NCBI GenBank assembly: GCA_026936325.1
Contig: JAPTHN010000008.1
Coordinates: forward strand, 49,579,706 to 49,643,705
From: Platynereis dumerilii
Taxonomy: Eukaryota; Annelida; Polychaeta; Phyllodocida; Nereididae
DNA length: 64,000 nucleotides
Reading direction: 5' to 3'
The notes under the pieces are model-generated. The model had not been told where the DNA came from. It worked only from the letters and a program-made list of their open reading frames with translations, and did not search any database. Every line of letters starts with the position of its first letter. Within the stretch, counting starts at the first letter, position 1. Of this stretch, positions 1-10,983 are shown in pieces. Position numbers and translations under genes: made by a program.

Positions 1-1353
1 GAGGGTGGCGAGTCCAACTATGATGATAATGAATCACCCAGAGGTCAAGATGAATACATAACATGCTATAATTGATGAAATCAGCCCTCCAGTTACCCAA
101 AATTGGCTGTTTTTGCACTATGAAAACTGTCCTTATCATTCATGGTAAAATTTTACCCATTATCACCCAAAAGTGAGCTACATAACGTTCACTAATCAGA
201 CCCACACCAAAAAATTCCTTAAAAAATTTAGATTAATATGAGCCTTGTCTGATGAGTGAACCCAATGTAGCTTGTAGTGAAAACTGGCCTTAAAAGTTTG
301 AATCAGGGAAATTTCAAAATGGCCACCATTTGTTATTGCTCTCTGCACATGCTCAATAGGTCTGAGCATGCTCAGTGGAATCAGGTCACTCCCGGCATGC
401 TCAGTGCCAAATTAGTTCAGAGCAAATTTTCCATTGCATTTCTATATTGTTTTGCGGGGTTTCCGATAGTGAATTGAGTCACACTGAACAACAAACTCAA
501 CAATACTCAAGTTTTAGTCAGTACTGGCCATGAGTCATTCATTTCACAATAAGTAATTTGTGCCCTGAAAAAATCTTTATCAATGGGAGGAAAAATCCCA
601 TGGATCATCTAACATAGAGTCAAGAGCATATATTTCTTAATCTGGTTACATAATCTCTCTGCTTTACATCAGAGTTCTTTATATTTATATGAGACGTCTA
701 GATATGTAAATCTAAGAGCTCAATTATTCAAGGTTTGACAATTTTGCAAGCAATCAGATTACTTACTTGGTTACCCTATTTATAAAAGTAATAAAATCAT
801 AATATGATTATTTAATCAAATTGCTGGCAACACTGGTGTCCTAATGACTTATGTCACATGATGAGACATCCATGAAATGAACAGTTCAACAAAAATAAGT
901 GGATAAACTTCATCATGTGTCTGGAGAAAATGCGTTTCTCAATCGTATTTACATAGAAGACAATCAGGGACTTCTTTTGCAACAGTTTTACTGTTTACTG
1001 TTAGTTTCCTTAGACGCAATAACAAATAATTTGAGTGGAGTTTGAACACCTTTCATTCAGAAATTTTCTAGGGGGCATGTGCACTCAGGGTCTGCTGGCT
1101 CAAACGCAAATTAGGCAATAAAGCTACAAATAAACGCACGCTGTCAATATGCAGGCCTACAAACTGGCCAACTTTCACAGAAATCGGAGAAGAAATCTTT
1201 TATTTGAGATATTCATGTATTCGTAAAAGGGGGTTGCTTTTGTTAAACTGTTTATATGACATAGTTTTTAGGACTGGCAAAATATATGACATGATGATGC
1301 ATGATCATCTTACAATGTATGTCACAAGCATAGGGACTTCTAACTTAAAGATA
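1..1353. other. Intergenic sequence, nothing recognised
   Basis: AT-rich noncoding sequence with no reading frame that resembles a protein family. Short local repetition of AGCATGCTCAGTG-like words is visible around 345-415. No tandem array, terminal repeat or RNA gene was recognised. Confidence 0.6.
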
Positions 1354-1642
1354 CAGTTCTGCCCAAAAGTTTACATGCCCCGATGCAAAATGACCAATTT
1401 CTCTATTTCCAGGTCAATTTTAACAACAATAGGCAAATCAAACATGAAATACAATGCAGTGCATGTGGCTAAACACTTCTGAACTATTAAAAATTCAATA
1501 ACAATAAGATTTAATGATATTATCAGTTAATTGCATTTTATGACCGTTTCAAAAGTTTACATACCCTCCTGTACTATCACATATTTTCCTGCTTAGGATC
1601 AAGAACAGCTTACAGGATTTTACCACAATATGTCAAAAGTAC

Positions 1643-1882
1643 TCAGACTGCATCAGCAGTGATTTTAATCCATTCTGCATCACAGAATTTCTGTAACTCC
1701 ACCTTCGTTGTTGGTCTCGGCTGGGGCATGGTCTGTCTCGGATCAACCCATAATTTATAGATAATATTCCAGTGTGGTGTTAAACCACTCGAGAAGCTTC
1801 TCCCAACTGGCCAGAAAATATTTTTGCACAGGATTGGTGGAACGTTTTGGATTGTTGTCATGCTGCTACGAGACTTATTCAT
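1643..1882 (-). pseudogene. Tc1 transposase C-terminal fragment (left arm)
   Basis: The minus-strand frame reads through the end of a Tc1-type DDE transposase. Recognisable parts are TTIQNVPPILCKNIF, matching the QDNDPKHTSK region in a decayed state, LWVDPRQTMPQPRPTTK, and the usual tail ELQKFCDAEWIKITADAV. The catalytic N-terminal two-thirds is absent. It lies in the left arm of the palindromic element and is the inverted partner of the copy at 2283-2516. It is not expected to make an active enzyme. Confidence 0.75.
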
Positions 1883-2282
1883 CCCTCTCCCAACTTTTGC
1901 ACCGAATCATGTCGGTTCTCTTCCCAAATTATCTGGAAATCAGTGATATTAAACAATTCTTTGAAGTCTCATCCATCCAAAGACATTTCGCAGGATGTCT
2001 TGGGACTCACTAAACTGCTTCCGGTGTATTACATCCAAGTTTGTCTCATAATCACTCGCGCTATGTTTGGAGGCACAAGTCAATCAGGTACGCAAGCTAA
2101 ATTGTACCATTCATAGAGTGAACCCAGGCAGTGCATTTATGATACATTGTGGCTGTTTGAGTGCAAATAGCACTGGAAAGTTGGTCAAGACTAATACAAG
2201 TTGCAACACCACTGATTTCCAGAAAATTTTGTAGGAGAACCGTCATGATGCAGTGTGAGGGTAAGGAACGGGACGAAACAAG

Positions 2283-2516
2283 GTGCTGCAACAGGACAAC
2301 AATCCGAAACCTTCCACCAATCCTGTCCAAATATTTTTTCCGGACAGTTTGGAAAAGCTTCTCGAGTGGTTTAACACCGTCCAGACTGGAATATTATCGA
2401 TAAATTATGGATTGATAAGAGACAGACCATGCCCCAATCGAGACCTACCATTGAAGGTGGAGTTGCAGAAATTTGGTGATGCAGAATGGATCAAAATCAC
2501 TGCTGATGTTGTCTGA
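2283..2516 (+). pseudogene. Tc1 transposase C-terminal fragment (right arm)
   Basis: The plus-strand frame begins in the QQDNNPKP motif, the equivalent of QDNDPKHTS that precedes the last catalytic residue in Tc1 transposases. It ends in VELQKFGDAEWIKITADVV followed by a stop. The region that normally contains the WP-SPDLNPIE motif is scrambled. It is the inverted duplicate of 1643-1882; together they form the long palindrome. It is a fragment with no N-terminal half. Confidence 0.75.
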
Positions 2517-2803
2517 GTACTTTTGACATATAGTAGTAAAATCCTGTAAGCTGTTCTTGATCCCAAGTGGTAAAATATGTGATAGTACAGAAGGGTATAT
2601 AAACTTTGGAAACTGTCATAAAATTCAATTAAGTGATAATATCATTGAATCTCACTTCTATTGGATTTTTAATGGTTCACAAGTATTTGGCCACATGCAA
2701 TGCACTGTATTGCATGCATGATTTGCCTATTGCTGTTAAAATTTCCCTGGAAATAGAGAAATTGGTCATTTTGCAGAGGGGTAAACTTTAGGGCAGAACT
2801 GTA

Positions 2804-3070
2804 CTTAATATTACACATATAATATACAATGTATATACTTATGTGTTTATTGTCCGTGCCTTAGAAGTCCCCTAATATAAAAAAAATCCACCGTTGGATG
2901 TCTTCCAGCTATTGTTTATCTGAAAATGTTTGATTCACATGTGCCAATACTAGAATGCATAGTCAAATATGGTTTTCATTGAAGGAAACAGACAAGTTAG
3001 AGAAAATACAGTTACATTTTCTTTTAAAACCTACTTGGTGTTAGACTCCAAACCTCCACAGTTGCTGTAT
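2804..3070. other. Intergenic sequence, nothing recognised
   Basis: Noncoding AT-rich spacer between the Tc1 relic and the SINE. No feature supported. Confidence 0.5.
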
Positions 3071-3271
3071 ATGGATGGATGATTGGGGCTTTACGTCCTG
3101 TATTTATGCACTTGGTAGGCTAATTAAGACAGGAGGAGGACACGGCAATGAGGCGAAGGATGATTGAAACAGCCATCCAACTTGCCCAGGTGACCCGGCA
3201 AGAGCTGGATTCGAACTCTGAACCCAGCGATTGACAGCCCAGCAGGGTTCCGCTAGACCAACACTCCCCCC
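3071..3271 (-). mobile_element. tRNA-derived SINE
   Basis: On the minus strand the sequence opens with a Pol III A box, TGGTCTAGCGG (3250-3260), and a B box, AGTTCGAATCC (3207-3217), about 33 bp apart. This is the internal promoter of a tRNA-related gene. A non-tRNA body follows, ending near GTGCATAAATACAGGACG and a short ATCCATCCAT tail. A second, 5'-truncated copy of the body occurs at about 19541-19700, so it is a dispersed repeat and not a tRNA gene. The cloverleaf is not preserved well enough for a functional tRNA. Confidence 0.75.
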
Positions 3272-3427
3272 TTGCTGTACATGCTGATATTATTAGATTT
3301 CCATTACTGTATAGACAACAAGAATACATAAACAATTATTTCCAAATCTAACTGTAAACCCTAACAACAATACCAGCGTGAATATACTGATAGCTAGATT
3401 ATAATTATGACCGGGCGAAAATTAAAA

Positions 3428-4505
3428 TGTTAGCTGATATTACAGATGATTTCATATTTGTAGACTTTTCTCAAATAACAAAATATTTAGCAAAATTTCT
3501 GGTCTGACATCAGAAAATCCTGCCAGGTGATTGGTCAAGTTGCCCATTGCGTGTCACTTTTTTTCAGCTTGCCTCAAGCAAGTGATGTTTGCAAGAAAAA
3601 TGATGTCATAAGTTTGACCAACTTGGTATTGTGGCAGTTGTTCACACATGTCAAACCGCAATCCACATGAACTCTTACACGTCTTCATGAACAGTTGTGT
3701 TTCACACTCTTTTGTACAACTGTTGATTGTTTCAATTGATATTAAATCAGTTTCAAGCTGACTCTGAATGGCTTCACATCTATTTAAACTAAATTATCAT
3801 GCACCAATTTTTCACACATGTTTCAAGGGGGGGTACTTATTACTCACAACATGCTTTTAAAGGGGGGGTATGAAATTTTAATAAAAGTAAAGGGGACATA
3901 CTAAAAATCCACATGGAATGTAAGAGAGGTACTAATAAGCATGAAACCAAAGGGGGTATACATTTTTGATAGAAAGTTCAAACGAAACTCCCCAGAATCA
4001 TAAATTCTGAATAGTCCCTCAGGACAGGATGGTAGCCCAGTGATGTGGTCAAAATTCATGAGAAAACCTCAATGGGAATCAGATCAAGGACCCCATGATT
4101 GGTAGCCCATTGTCCTGCCGCCTGAGCTGAGCTCCTCTTCTGAGAAAATGTTACATTCACAATTATACATGTTTATTTCCTGTATAAACAGTCATTGCAT
4201 GGATCACCTGATCCTAATCGTCTGAATGCACAGCATTGGACTTGCAGAATGTATGTACTGAAAATGCGTGAAACACAAACTGAAACTCTCACTTGAAACT
4301 GCTAAAGTCAGTCCCTGTTAGGAGATCAATGGCTTAAAATGCCATGGTCACCCATGTAAAACGCTATGTCACTTTTCAGGAGAGATTGGTGTCATACCTT
4401 CTCTCGACCAATGAAAATTGCAAGAAAAATTATGTATTTTCTATCTCAAATGTCTACAAATATGAAATCATCTGTAATGAAAGCGATAAAAGTTCTAAAC
4501 TAATT
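3428..4505. mobile_element. Nonautonomous inverted-repeat element
   Basis: Arms of about 130 bp at 3428-3570 and 4370-4505 are imperfect inverted copies; the clearest shared stretch is TTACAGATGATTTCATATTT. The interior has no transposase and is interrupted by a MITE fragment (3815-4018). No clear target duplication was found, so the superfamily is unknown and the outer limits are approximate. Confidence 0.55.
3815..4018. mobile_element. Fragment of AGGGACC-type MITE
   Basis: Contains the G-run and 'ACTAAAAATCCACATG' blocks and ends TCATAAATTCTGAATAGTCCCT. These match the right half of the complete MITE at 39118-39537. The left terminal repeat is missing. Confidence 0.6.
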
Positions 4506-4832
4506 TGATAAATGTACACTCTTGATCAAAATGCTGGAATAATTTGGATTTTCAAGGTGTTAGAATTGCAAAGTTCTAAAATTGGTGATTGAATGCGTGG
4601 AATTGCAAAGATTTTCTCACTAGGCATTAGATTCTTGTATAAATGATGTTATAAACCATTTTTAGTTGCTGAGAATTATTTGAAAATTTTCTTTGGGTGA
4701 CCCGGAAAAATTGATGATTTTTGTAAAAAATCACATCATGGCTCAACAACACAGACACAACATTTCAACATATGCAAAACATGCCTTCTTGATGTGTACA
4801 ACCAAAAAACATAATAACAATTACAATTACAA
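4506..4832. other. Spacer, nothing recognised
   Basis: Noncoding sequence between the inverted-repeat element and the first module B copy. No reading frame, repeat or RNA structure could be supported. Confidence 0.5.
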
Positions 4833-6112
4833 CTAGAAATGAGTAACTGCAAGCAGTAACAAAACTTCACCTAGAAATATTGGTCGAAACGAAAAAACGA
4901 AATGACAGAAGTAATTTGAAAAGTTCCAAAGTAATTTGAAAAGTTATTTGAAACGTAATTTGAAAAGTAATTTCAAAGTAATTTGAAAAGTACTTGGAAA
5001 AGTAATTTCAATAGTAATTTCAATGTAAAAGTAACATGTCAAGTAAAATGAAAAGTAAATTGACAAGTAAATTGACAAGTGCATTGACAAGTACATTGAC
5101 AAGTACTTTGACAAGTACATTGACAAGTACATTGACAAGTACTTGAATATTGTACATGTACCTGACCAATACCCGCAGACCATAACCTGTACCAAGCCTG
5201 TACATAATTTCATAACTCTAGGTGAAATACTGAGGTAACAGTGAGCAATTCCAAAATGGCCGCCATTTTGTGTCAGACATTTTGAATTTCTCCACACGTA
5301 CGTGAACAATACCCACAAGCATATACCTGTACCAAATTTCATAACTGAATTTGAAACACTAAGGTCAGAGTTGGCAATCAAAAAATGACTGCCATTTTTA
5401 TTTAACTTGAAATATGAATTCTTCGTATAAAAAACATCTGAATGAGTACTTGAATCAGTCACAAACAAAATAACTATATGAAAATTGCATGGTGTTCAAG
5501 GTCACTGAAAATAGCACATTTTTGCACTGAAATTCGCCAATTGACCTTGAAAAATTGGGTCAAGGTCAAATGTGAAGGTCAATTTGGGGTGAATGGCAAA
5601 AAAGAATAGCAGTTTACTATAGCATGTTATCAGCCAAAATCGATATTTCATGGTGGAATGACGAAGGTCACCAAATTTGATGACTTACCAATGTTTAAAA
5701 TTACGTAACTCATAATCCGGCCATAGAAATGCAAGCACAATACACATGCAGATGTCCCGTTAGTCAAGCAACATTTTGCCACAATTTGGGCCACTTTCAG
5801 TAAAAATTGTACAATTGTATTCACTCCAACCATAAAACACTAAAAGTGACCATGGGGAACCTTGACCTTGACCTACATTCACGAAATTGGGTCAAATTAT
5901 GTAAAAAGGGTTAGGAACCAAGTGCCTAGAAGGAAAATGAAATCCATCAATAATTGAAAAAGTTATTCACATTTGAAATTTTTCAAAGTCGAACTTTGAA
6001 GTGACCTCTGACCTTGAAAAATGGTCCGGTGTCAAAAAAACTCGGGAAATGTAATGAGGGCATATGAGGCTCCCTTCATGAATTTTTTGAGGGTAGGTTA
6101 GGGTGAAAGAAT
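4833..6112 (-). mobile_element. Helitron-like module B, copy 1
   Basis: Read on the minus strand, the 3' end is a subterminal TAGGTGAAGTTTTGTTAC, a short hairpin (GTTACTGC-TT-GCAGTTAC, one mismatch) and a terminal CTAG followed by T (plus-strand CTAG at 4833-4836). This resembles Helitron/Helentron 3' ends. Next inward is a 12-bp VNTR (5041-5145), then a TGACCTTGA-rich body, and an AAT-rich run at the other end. No Rep/helicase gene is present, so it is nonautonomous. Copies 2 and 3 are at 13040 and 28177. The classification is inferred from end structure only. Confidence 0.6.
5041..5145. repeat. 12-bp VNTR (ACATTGACAAGT)
   Basis: About nine tandem copies of ACATTGACAAGT and close variants. 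Because the unit is a multiple of three, it creates spurious open frames on both strands. It continues into a less regular AAGTAATTTGAA array (4905-5030). Confidence 0.9.
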
Positions 6113-6128
6113 AATAATAAATAATAAA

Positions 6129-6600
6129 CTAGTAGACGTAACCGCGAGCGGTAACAAAACTTCACCTACTGTGGTACCAGTAACTCGAATAGACACAAGT
6201 AGATGAGCAAGTAAAAGGTACATGGAAAAGTACACAGGAATCATACATAATTATGTAACATGCATTCAGACAAGAATACAATAATGTTTCCTGTACATTG
6301 CAGTACATGCAAGTATGCACAGAAAAACCAGTGCATGAACCAGTGCATGAATCAGTGCATGAACCAGTGCATGAACCAGTGCATGAACCAGTGCATGAAC
6401 CAGTGCATGAACCAGTACATGAACCAGTGCATGAACTAGTACATGAACCAGTACATCCACCAGTACATAAATCAGTACATAAATCAGTACATCTGGAGAA
6501 TTTGTGTTTTCAAATCATTTTTCAGATTCTCTGTAAATTAAATAGAACCGGAGATAGGGCCTATTGAAATGATGACTATTCAGAAATATGGACTTTCAGG
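6129..6600 (-). mobile_element. Helitron-like module C, copy 1 (partial)
   Basis: Plus-strand CTAG (6129-6132) is followed by the hairpin GTAACCGC-GA-GCGGTAAC (one mismatch), then AAAACTTCACCTACTG and a 12-bp VNTR. After the VNTR the start of module A sequence (AGAACCGGAGATAG) is visible, then similarity fades. On the minus strand this is the 3' end of a Helitron-like element. It directly abuts module B copy 1. Confidence 0.55.
6328..6487. repeat. 12-bp VNTR (CATGAACCAGTG)
   Basis: About 13 tandem copies of CATGAACCAGTG/A. Long HEPV-type frames through it on both strands are artefacts of the 12-bp period. Confidence 0.92.
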
Positions 6601-7690
6601 AATTCATGAAAAAAATTATTTTTTAACTAATAATTGGTCTAGAACCAAAATGGTTAAATAAATTGTGTTAACAGAAGTTAGTGTTTTGTTTAAATTTAAA
6701 GCATAGTAGTACTCTACTGGACTAATAAAATGAATGTAACTGAATTAATTCTGAAAAATATGCAACTGAGTTGATTACTAATGTATCATATCACCACAAT
6801 GTTGTGAATGTACCAGTTGCTGTTATTTTAATGCAAGTTCAATTTTATCTAGAATTGCCAGATCTAATTCTTTAATTTCAAATATAAGTGCAATGATTTT
6901 TTTACTAGATTGTGCAGTTGATCTATGTCTCTGCATGCTTCTACTCAATTAATCTCAAAAGGAAGTTTATTCAAAATGCTACAATCATATATTGTGTTAT
7001 AAATCAAATGAACAATATTTAATGTGACCTGTTATTTACTATTAGCTGACAATGATAATAAAACCTAGAGAAAAACATACCTTAATTCCTGTTCACATGT
7101 GAAGTATTCCCTTGGAAGTGAAAAAGCAGGTCAGCATACATATTGTTCTGCAAGAATGTCCATTTATCACATGGAACTAGGTCACATGAACATATGTGTG
7201 AGTGAACATTAAACACCTTGCAGCAGTCCTGTTTGATGTTAACTGTAAAAGTTAGCTGTTGTCAATAACTTTTTTACACTAAATTTGTCCTAGAAGTTAG
7301 CTGTTATAAATAACTTGTCTGTACTAAATAGTATCAAGGTGGGGTTATTCTTAATTTTAATGGCCCATCTATTTATTTAAAGATCATCATTATGTTCAAT
7401 TCCATACAAGTGGTTTTACTTATTTCTTAATATGTCGGACCAGTGTGGGTTGATGTGTAAGAATGCACACCCAAGCCAACACTGGACATCTGTTGGGTCC
7501 ACAACACCCTTGCAGGCCAACCTTGGCAACCCAAGCCCCTGGCCCCACTATGTGTGTCACAGTGGTGTCACTGCTGCTGCTGCTGCTGCCGGCCTGCTGC
7601 TGCATATGCATGAAATAATCAGTACTGATTAAAAGTTTGAACTGAATGCACTGACCTCACACGGGCCTGACCTCAACCAGAGATAAGAAA
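6601..7690. other. Intergenic sequence with short CTG run
   Basis: No gene recognised. A (CTG)n-like stretch lies at about 7568-7602 within a locally GC-richer segment (7430-7620). Short frames there resemble no known protein. Confidence 0.5.
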
Positions 7691-8928
7691 GTTTATCTGC
7701 AGCTATCTGTCTGAATGAATGAGAAATATGATAGAATAGAATAGAACATAACAGAATAGAATAGAATAAAAAGATATTAGATTATATGAGAGGAGAGGAC
7801 TGTGTGTATGTCGTCTATTCCCTGGCTCTGCAGGAAAAACAAGAAATTTTAAGGGTCTGGCGATCTTTTAAACCGTCATAGCTACGAGAAAATGTTCGGA
7901 AGACGAAAACTAGGGGAGAATTTGGCCTTTTCAAATCTATTTACAGATTCTCTGTATCTTAATTAGGACTGGAGTTATCGCAGATTGAAATTATGGCACA
8001 ATTCAGGAATATGAACTGTAGAAATACCTGAAAAAATGTAGTTTTTAACTTAAAATCACTGTATAACCAAAACGGTTCAATGAAAACATACATAATTTGC
8101 CAGGATTATGTAAACAGATGTTACAAATAGGTCTAGACACGTTGATCAAAAAAGGATGATTCCTTCCTTGTCAAAATAATGATAAATTGTGAAAATTTGA
8201 CAAAAAACATGAAATTTTCAGGGTCCAGCGATCTTTTTAACCGTCGTAGCTACGACAAAATGTTCAGAAAATGAAAACTAGAGGAGAATATGGCCTTTCC
8301 AAATCTGTTTTCAGATTTTCTCTATCTTAATTAGGACCGGAGCTACAGCTGTTTGAAATGACGCTATTTTTGAGAAATGTGAAAAAAAATCATACATTTT
8401 TCGCTCGTTTTTCGACCTTTTGACCTTTACAGTGCAACGTAGGCCAGTCCGAGGACCTTGAAAATTTACAGGAAGCTTCTAGAGTATTGTAGCAAGTTTG
8501 TCTATAATTTTTGTAACAATATCTTGCTTCCTTCTCTGTTGAAAAATACGAAATGTAAAAAAGGCAAAAAATTTTGTCATGTTTGACCTTGAGTTTGACC
8601 TTGAAAAACATTTTCTAGGTCAAAATTAATATGCTATTCAGAAAGGCAGTAGGTAACAAAGGGGGGGTCAGTCATGCATTGCAACCCTGTAGAATGAATA
8701 TTTCCCTGTCAAATATGCAGAAATGTGTCGTTTTTTAGCATTTGTCGGTTAGGAATATTTGAAAATTTTTCATAAATCCGGAGAAGGAGGTAGACAAAAT
8801 ATGATTAGATATTATGGATAAGCAGGCCAATGTTCATCTGTCACCAGTAAATCACAGTGATATCTTGAAAAGAACATGGTGAAAAAAATTGCTGAAAATG
8901 GCACTTTTTCAAACTTTTCTGGGTCAAA

Positions 8929-8955
8929 TGACCTTGAAAAATGAGGTCAAGGTCA
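8929..8955. promoter_or_regulatory. Inverted TGACCTTGA / TCAAGGTCA pair
   Basis: TGACCTTGA and TCAAGGTCA are separated by nine bases and can form a stem-loop. TCAAGGTCA is the known extended half-site for monomeric nuclear receptors of the ERR and FTZ-F1/SF-1 types. Matching pairs occur at 5542-5568, 12400-12426, 13838-13864, 16110-16136, 20937-20963, 27502-27528 and 31330-31356. That they bind such a receptor here is inference. Confidence 0.4.
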
Positions 8956-9523
8956 AATTTAAAGGTCATTTTGGGCTTATTAGGTGTATGTTTGGGGGGG
9001 TTTACTATGACATGTTATGACCTAACATCGATATTTCAAGGTCAAATTCTCAAGGTCACCGATTTTGGTGACGCAGTATGAATTTAAAGTTACATAACTC
9101 AAGAACCGGTACTACCGATGGAAAATAAAGAGTCCGGGCAAATGTCCCGTGAGTTCGGGCACGTTTTGACACCATCGGTATGACTCTACGACTTACGGAT
9201 TCTGAGATCCCGCGATAGACCTTAAACCATGAAAACGGACTTTGTACAATTTGACCTTGACCTACTTTCATGAAAGTAATTCAAGCTGTGTAGAAAGTGT
9301 CCAGGACATTTCCATGTACAGGAAAGTGAAATCTGGTAATAACCGGATGACCTACATGCACTTGAAGTTTTGCAAAATTTGACCTTAAAAGGCTCTGTGA
9401 CCTTGAAAAATCGGTCAAGGTCACTCATAATCAGAATTTGTAATAAGGTCATTGTAGACCATGTATATGAATTTTTTGAAAATTTTCCGAAGAGGTTTAT
9501 CCGGGAAGAATAATAAAAATAAT

Positions 9524-9661
9524 ACCGATTACAAGAAACTTCACCTATGTGTAGGTGAAGTTTAATAAAAATAATACCGATTACAAGAAACTTCACCTAT
9601 GTGTAGGTGAAGTTTAATAATACCGATTACAAGAGACTTCACCTATGTGTAGGTGAAGTTT
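9524..9661. repeat. Triple terminal hairpin unit
   Basis: Three tandem copies (starting 9524, 9576 and 9622) of a unit beginning ACCGATTACAAG and carrying the inverted repeat AAACTTCACCTA-TGTG-TAGGTGAAGTTT (the third with one change). Single copies of the unit end modules A2, A3 and A4. Confidence 0.85.
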
Positions 9662-9665
9662 AATA

Positions 9666-10983
9666 ATAATAATAGGTTACTTGTATAGCGCTAGATCCAG
9701 CATGATCGCTATATAGAATTTTCAATGTACCTCCCTCTGAGGTGACCCCCAGCCTTGCAATATAATAGGCAAAAAAAAAAAAAAAAAGGCATCGGTAAGC
9801 CTAAATTTCTTAATTATGGGCCGAGAAAGTTGTGCAATACCTCTATTTCAGATCAAATTGGCATGAGGAACTCATTTTTCAGGTTTTTGAATTGTTAAAA
9901 ACCATCCTTTCTGATGTTTTATTGAAAAAATGTCAATTTAGTAGATCGCAAAAACACCGTTCACCACCTATCAAAATGATGATGTCACAGAGACAATGTA
10001 AAGGTACCATGTCGAAGGCCGTTCTTTAGGGAACATTCTCACGCCATCTCTGTCCAATATGCCTGGTCGTGACCTAGTTTTCAAGCAAATTGTGCAAAAG
10101 AGACATTTTATGCATTCTCTCGGTTAAAAATGATCCAATTTTCTTCATTTTGGCATGAGAGACAGTCCTACCAGTGTCCTCCAGTAATCTGGAGAGATAT
10201 TACACCATTCACTCAAAACCAGGGAGGCTAGGGTTACAGATTGCACCTCAAAAAGTCTCATAATGGGCGTTTTTTTTAAAAATGAGAGGCCAATAATGAA
10301 ACTCAGAGTGGACGTAGCCTAGGATATGAGACAACTTTTGGTACCTTTTTCAGGTTTGTAAATACATTTTCCTAGATGCTACGACAGTTTCTAAAAAACC
10401 GAAAAGTGGAGGTTTTTCCCCATTTTCCCCAGGAATAAAGGACCAATTTCAGATTTGGTATTTTTTGCATGTAGGTCTCTTGGTCACCATTCCTAGACTG
10501 TAATTTTTTTTTCACTGCTATACCTCCTTATAGGTTATTTAGAGGTGCCAAACGAAACCCTAATTCGCTTGGACTTATAAAAAAAAAAAAAAAAAAAAAA
10601 AAAAGCGAAATAAATGTTGTTCTTACATATTGCCTTTGTTGTGTCTGTTTCACCCCCCCCCCCCTGCTCACTCGCACTCTCACTACTGACTGTGTAACTT
10701 TGTGTAGGGTGGTGAAATGTCATCAGCCACAGTTACAGTGCCAGCATTTGCATGTAGATGACCTTCTGATATCAAAGTCAAGGCCATTCATATTTTGCAT
10801 TTGCTATCACAGGCCTGCAGCTACTCCTGTGTGTGCCAAGTATCATCAACTTCCCTCCATTTAAATTGAAGTTCTAAAAAGATGATAACAACTTTTTTTT
10901 TCGGGGAGGCCTCATGACACAGGATACACCCCCCTCCATTTTGTTATTCCTGTACTATCTGCTACCCCCCCCCCCCCCATTTT
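9666..10983. other. Unclassified sequence with two poly-A runs
   Basis: The first 90 bases contain AGCGCTAGATCC and similar words reminiscent of LINE 3' tails, too weak to assign. A-runs occur at about 9772-9788 and 10579-10603, and C-runs near 10652-10663 and 10967-10978. No coding frame recognised. Confidence 0.4.

Larger units (their letters stand above)
1354..2801. mobile_element. Palindromic Tc1-like DNA transposon relic with IR/DR ends
   Basis: The ends are inverted copies starting CAGTTCTGCCC, each flanked by TA (1352-1353 and 2802-2803), the target duplication used by Tc1/mariner elements. Each end carries an outer and an inner AAAGTTTACAT-type repeat about 180-190 bp apart (outer about 1365-1380 and 2779-2793; inner about 1549-1566 and 2592-2610). 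This is the IR/DR arrangement known from fish Tc1 elements. The two halves of the whole element are inverted copies of one another, centred near 2080, and both encode the C-terminal part of a Tc1 transposase pointing outward. No N-terminal DNA-binding part is seen. Arm divergence suggests an old, dead copy. Confidence 0.85.
7700..9665 (-). mobile_element. Dispersed repeat module A, copy 1
   Basis: Begins with an AATAG-rich header and a short AGAGGAGAGGACTGT segment. Two direct copies of a domain starting near CATGAAATTTTCAGGGTC follow (about 7835 and 8208). The second contains the perfect palindrome GTCGTAGCTACGAC at 8243-8256. A TGACCTTGA-rich body follows, then an AAT run and three tandem terminal hairpin units at 9524-9661. 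Other copies: 10984, 19720 and 26320. No protein is encoded. It shares the AAACTTCACCTA subterminal motif with modules B and C, so probably belongs to the same Helitron-like system. Confidence 0.6.

Noticed and set aside
3181-3261. Possible functional tRNA gene on the minus strand
   Set aside because: A and B boxes are present, but no acceptable acceptor stem or cloverleaf is apparent, and the repeat body makes it a SINE.
6266-6567. HEPV / VHAL repeat open frames on both strands
   Set aside because: Produced by a 12-bp VNTR whose period is a multiple of three; there is no non-repeat coding context.
7432-7632. 66-residue frame in a GC-richer segment as a host exon
   Set aside because: Ala-rich part is a CTG repeat, no domain is recognised, and the opposite strand is equally open.
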